Assembly (NCBI GenBank): GCA_018398585.1
Contig: JAGTTD010000010.1
Coordinates: 7,023,501 to 7,087,500 of the forward strand
DNA from: Simmondsia chinensis
Taxonomy: Eukaryota; Streptophyta; Magnoliopsida; Caryophyllales; Simmondsiaceae
Length of the DNA: 64,000 bases
Reading direction: 5' to 3'
This document shows positions 61,275 to 64,000 of the stretch, in pieces. The first letter of the stretch is position 1; each line of letters opens with the position of its first letter. The notes beneath the pieces were generated by a model. It searched no databases. It was not told the origin of the DNA and saw only the letters and a list, made by a program, of their open reading frames with translations. The translations under genes and the position numbers were made by a program.

Positions 61275-61875
61275 GCTGTGACATATCTAACCTGATCTTA
61301 ACAGGTTCAATGTGAAAAGTCATAGTTTCATTTAAGGAATGCACTGTGTTTTATGATTGTCCTTCCCTATGGTGTGACTATGCGGAGACAGATTCATAGC
61401 CATATGTTTGGTGGTATAAGCAAGGCTTACACTTTATGAACACTGTCTGTATGTTACCAAGAGGTAAGTTTGAGCTTTAGCTCTGAATGGACCCATATCC
61501 ATATGTTTTGTGGTGTGCGGTAAAACACAATTTGATGGGATCCACCTACGTAGGTGTGGGAGTCTGGCTGCTTCCTATGAAGGCTTAAGACTTGCCTTCT
61601 AGTGCACCTATAAATATCCAGGACGAGTGCAGGGCCGATGAAACGTGCCAAATTGCAGGAGTTGCCGAGATCTGAAGTTTGGTATGTGTCCGAGTGAAGG
61701 GCTATACAACCCCTTGTGAGGTTCAAGACAAAATTCACCTTACAAGATGTTGATCCTAAACTCGGGTTACACTAGGTGACGATTCAAGTCGCAAGACATC
61801 GGCACTGAAAAACTAAACTTCCTTTACCCAATCTATTTCTATCTTTCTCTTCTACTTGTATCCTTTGTGGAGAAT
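61275..61875 (+). other. copia D 3' untranslated block with internal repeats
   Basis: About 600 bp between RNase H and the 3' LTR. A unit containing CCATATGTTT.GTGGT occurs at about 61401 and 61499. GGTTCAAGAC and GATTCAAGTCGCAAGACATC (61721-61801) match words in the copia A block. The pyrimidine-rich stretch (61800-61865) and TTTGTGGAGAA precede the LTR. Confidence 0.65.
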
Positions 61876-62879
61876 TGTTGGAAAAATGATACAAGCTAAA
61901 CTAAAGTGTTATGAGAAAATTACAATAGAAAAAGGATAAAAGTGCTATATCCCACATAAGAAAAATGAGGGGGTTTGGTAGGGTTTAAATTGGTATAGCC
62001 CTTCAACTCTTTGAATTAAGTTAAGGATGAGAGAATGATAGATACCACGCGCGCTGCGTCGCCCGCCCACCGTGTCGCGCTCGAGTGTGGGTGATCATTT
62101 TCTAAACGGGTATATTTATTTTACGGAAAAAAAAAAATTTATGATGCCGTTGAACCCTGTACCGTTGCAATATAGCTGCTAAGCCTGCATTAAAACCTTA
62201 TTTTAACTACAGGGATTTGTGTTAATAAAATTGATCAGCCTACCTTCAATACACAGCTGTTACTACCCATTGGCTATTCCTGCTGGTGCTTCAATTGTTC
62301 AGTATAAATATACCCATTACACAGTGTAACATACAACAGACACATGTTCTCTTCTTTATGATCTCTCTCTATCTCTTGTCTCTTTCCTTCACACATATTT
62401 TCCAATTCATATTCTTTCTCTTCATTACATTGGGCAAAGTTCTTAGGCACTCCTACCCGTCAATTAACGAGTACACGTTAATAGTCGAATCGTATTAATC
62501 TTGGAGGACGGCCACCAATACAACTGTCCGCACCGGAGCAGCGGAGAAATCGTCTTTTAGGATAGTGCTATTTCCCACGGCACGGTATCTTCGGTATTAT
62601 AATCAACTATCCCTCTTTTCGGTATTATTTGATTGTTGTGTTCAAGTATTTCGCTGCATTTTTCCATTGGAACTTTTACTCAGTATTACTGCATTTTTCA
62701 ACATAATACTGAATTTTTTTTTGGATATTTTACTGCATATTTACTGTATTTTTATCTGTAATTTTTCAGTATATATAATGTATTTTTAGTAATATTTTTG
62801 CAGTATTTTCAACTGTATTTTTGCAGTATATCGCGGTATTTTGTGCTGTATTATTACTGTTCACATTGTTATTTCAATA
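61876..62879 (+). repeat. 3' LTR of copia D
   Basis: 1004 bp, starting TGTTGGAAAAATGATAC and ending TTTCAATA. It carries the full U3-R region missing from the 5' LTR. The solo LTR at 28685-29652 is the same family. Confidence 0.92.
62302..62310 (+). promoter_or_regulatory. TATA box in copia D 3' LTR
   Basis: GTATAAATA about 430 bp into the LTR. The equivalent sequence is deleted from the 5' LTR. Confidence 0.55.
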
Positions 62880-62884
62880 GCGCT

Positions 62885-63055
62885 ATTACCCCTTTTAATT
62901 GTATCTCCGAGATTCATAATATTCAAGTGAATCTCAACATCAAGGATACAATGCAAATAATTTTTGCCAGATATACCAAGAGCAATAAAGTCAAGATCAG
63001 TAAGTTTAATATCACAAAGATTAGGAATTGAAAACTTACCTCGAGTATATAACAA
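62885..63055 (-). pseudogene. Tork-like gag, N-terminal part
   Basis: An open minus frame reads IKLTDLDFIALGISGKNYLH, then CILDVEIHLNIMNLGDTIK, the typical start of Tork-type gag (LDF.AL.ISG.NYL). It is cut by the copia D insertion and continues at 56621 on the other side. Confidence 0.85.
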
Positions 63056-63069
63056 TCCTCAGCTTACTA

Positions 63070-63086
63070 GAGACTCGTGCTGATAA
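63070..63086 (-). other. Tork-like primer binding region
   Basis: The minus strand reads TTATCAGCACGAGTCTC directly after the LTR, the sequence commonly found at this place in Tork-type elements. Confidence 0.6.
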
Positions 63087-63088
63087 CG

Positions 63089-63522
63089 TGTTATAAAACT
63101 AGGGTCAAATTATACTCTATAGGAAGAGAATAAAAAAAACACAAACCCAAAAAAATACTTAAAAAGAAATAGCATATATTTCATATCAGAATTAGAGAAC
63201 CAGAGAAGCTTTTCTTCTATTTAAATAATTCTCTTAATATTTTATTATATAAAATAATCTCTCAAACTTCTCATTTCTGCTTCTCAATTTTATTGTGCTC
63301 CATCGCTTGCTGGTATTCCCTATTTATACAAAGTTTTAGGCGATGAGGTTTGCTTACAGGAGAAGCAAATACATATATATATATATATACACACACACAC
63401 ATTTATTATATGTATATATGTATACAAAGGTCTTTTACATAATTTCTAATTTTCTAGGATATTTAATAATATCCAATTTCAACTATAGAACTGAACGCGA
63501 AAGATATCTAATATTTCCAACA
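63089..63522 (-). repeat. 5' LTR of Tork-like element
   Basis: 434 bp, longer than its partner mainly through a (TA)n(CA)n run at 63370-63402. The minus-strand TATA box is TGTATAAATA at about 63321-63330. Confidence 0.92.
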
Positions 63523-63581
63523 TTAAGGTAATTTTATAAAATATAATATAATTTTAGTAGCACAATATATATAAAAGTTCT

Positions 63582-64000
63582 TGTTATAAAACTATAGAGA
63601 TATTATACACTATAAGAAGGTAATAAAAAGACAGTCCCAAATATACTTGAAAAAAAATAGCAAGTATTTTATATCAGAACAAGATTATTTTATTAAAATA
63701 TTTCTTTCTCTCTTTCTCTCGTTATTCTTTTTTTCCCCTTCTCTTTCTTTTCTTTTTCCTTTTCTTTTCTTTCTTTTTCTCCTTTTTTCTGTTGATTTGC
63801 AAGGAGTGTGGGGGGTATTTATATAAAAGAAATAGGGTGATGAGTCATTTTTCAATGACCCTAAAATTTTGACACTTGTTACAGTTTATCCAAATACCTA
63901 TATATATATATATATATATGTATATTTACGTAAATAGATATTTTATATAATTTTTAATTTTCTATGATATTTAATAATATCCAAACTTGACTCTAAAATT
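63582..64000 (-). repeat. second LTR of the Tork-like family, cut by window end
   Basis: Starts TGTTATAAAACTATAG 60 bp beyond the first LTR and shares AAATAGCAAGTATTTTATATCAGAAC and ATTTAATAATATCCAA words with it, in the same orientation, but is clearly diverged. It has a long CT-rich stretch at 63700-63790. Confidence 0.8.

Larger units (their letters stand above)
56622..62879 (+). mobile_element. copia D: Ty1/copia element inside Tork-like gag
   Basis: LTRs at 56622-57312 and 61876-62879 in direct orientation. Flanks GTGCT (56617-56621) and GCGCT (62880-62884) match at four of five bases. The target is the Tork-like gag, readable on both sides. A full series gag-protease-integrase-RT-RNase H is present with stops. 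The 5' LTR lacks about 290 bp. Related to copia A in protein blocks and in its long 3' untranslated part. No standard primer site follows the 5' LTR. Confidence 0.92.
50743..63522 (-). mobile_element. Tork-like Ty1/copia element with nested insertions
   Basis: LTRs at 50743-51138 and 63089-63522 with a perfect TTAAG duplication at 50738-50742 and 63523-63527. Minus orientation: the 5' LTR is on the right, followed by GTTATCAGCACGAG as primer region, then gag, pol and the polypurine tract at the left LTR. Gag is split by copia D (56622-62879) and pol by an L1-like element (53198-54985). Without these it is about 4.7 kb. Coding parts are highly decayed, so order and motif likeness carry the assignment. 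Confidence 0.92.

Overview
This 64 kb window looks like repeat-dense, probably heterochromatic DNA of a flowering plant. No intact host gene, rRNA or functional tRNA was recognised. Roughly four fifths of it is assigned by eye to transposable elements, most of them nested and broken by stop codons and frameshifts. The plant assignment rests on the element types: Tat-type and Tekay/Del-type Ty3/gypsy elements, several Ty1/copia lineages, an antisense plant mobile domain ORF, plant RTE-type LINEs with a (TTG)n tail, and a hAT-type MITE with GGCGGGTA-rich arms. Nothing in the sequence fixes the species.

Layout. 1-5624: 3' part of a Tat-like Ty3/gypsy element (integrase end, antisense plant mobile domain pseudogene, one LTR). 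5910-7240: minus-strand copia pol remnant. 7626-19140: a plus-strand copia element ('copia A') with both LTRs. Its gag is split by a hAT MITE (8801-9370) and a minus-strand RTE LINE (9576-13752). 19141-21140: copia gag-like debris and two copies of a small MITE. 21141-21309: a (CA)n(TA)n microsatellite. 21309-22409 plus 27764-27966: a second RTE LINE fragment, cut in two by a short-LTR copia element ('copia B', 22410-27763). 28685-29652: a solo LTR of the copia D family. 30809-38992: a nearly complete minus-strand Tekay/Del-like chromovirus, inserted in a tRNA-like SINE head. 42193-45216: a young-looking copia derivative ('copia C') with near-equal-length LTRs and an internal region collapsed to gag-protease plus short pol scraps. 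46900-49500: SIRE-like and other copia LTR and RNase H remnants. 50743-63522: a minus-strand Tork-like copia element with a perfect 5-bp TSD. It carries an L1-like insertion (53198-54985) and a plus-strand copia element ('copia D', 56622-62879). 63582-64000: a further LTR of the Tork-like family running off the window.

The genes do not form a host pathway. They are gag, protease, integrase, RT and RNase H modules of retrotransposons, plus LINE endonuclease/RT modules. None appears able to make a full set of proteins. Flanking duplications allow a relative insertion order: copia A before its MITE and LINE; RTE LINE 2 before copia B; the SINE-like unit before the Tekay element; the Tork-like element before its L1-like and copia D insertions.

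The most unusual items are the in-frame collapsed copia C element, the 10-bp duplication flanking the Tekay element, the related repeat-bearing 3' untranslated blocks of copia A and copia D, and the antisense plant mobile domain ORF. All alignments were made by eye. Boundaries given to the base come from visible LTR ends or target duplications; others are approximate.
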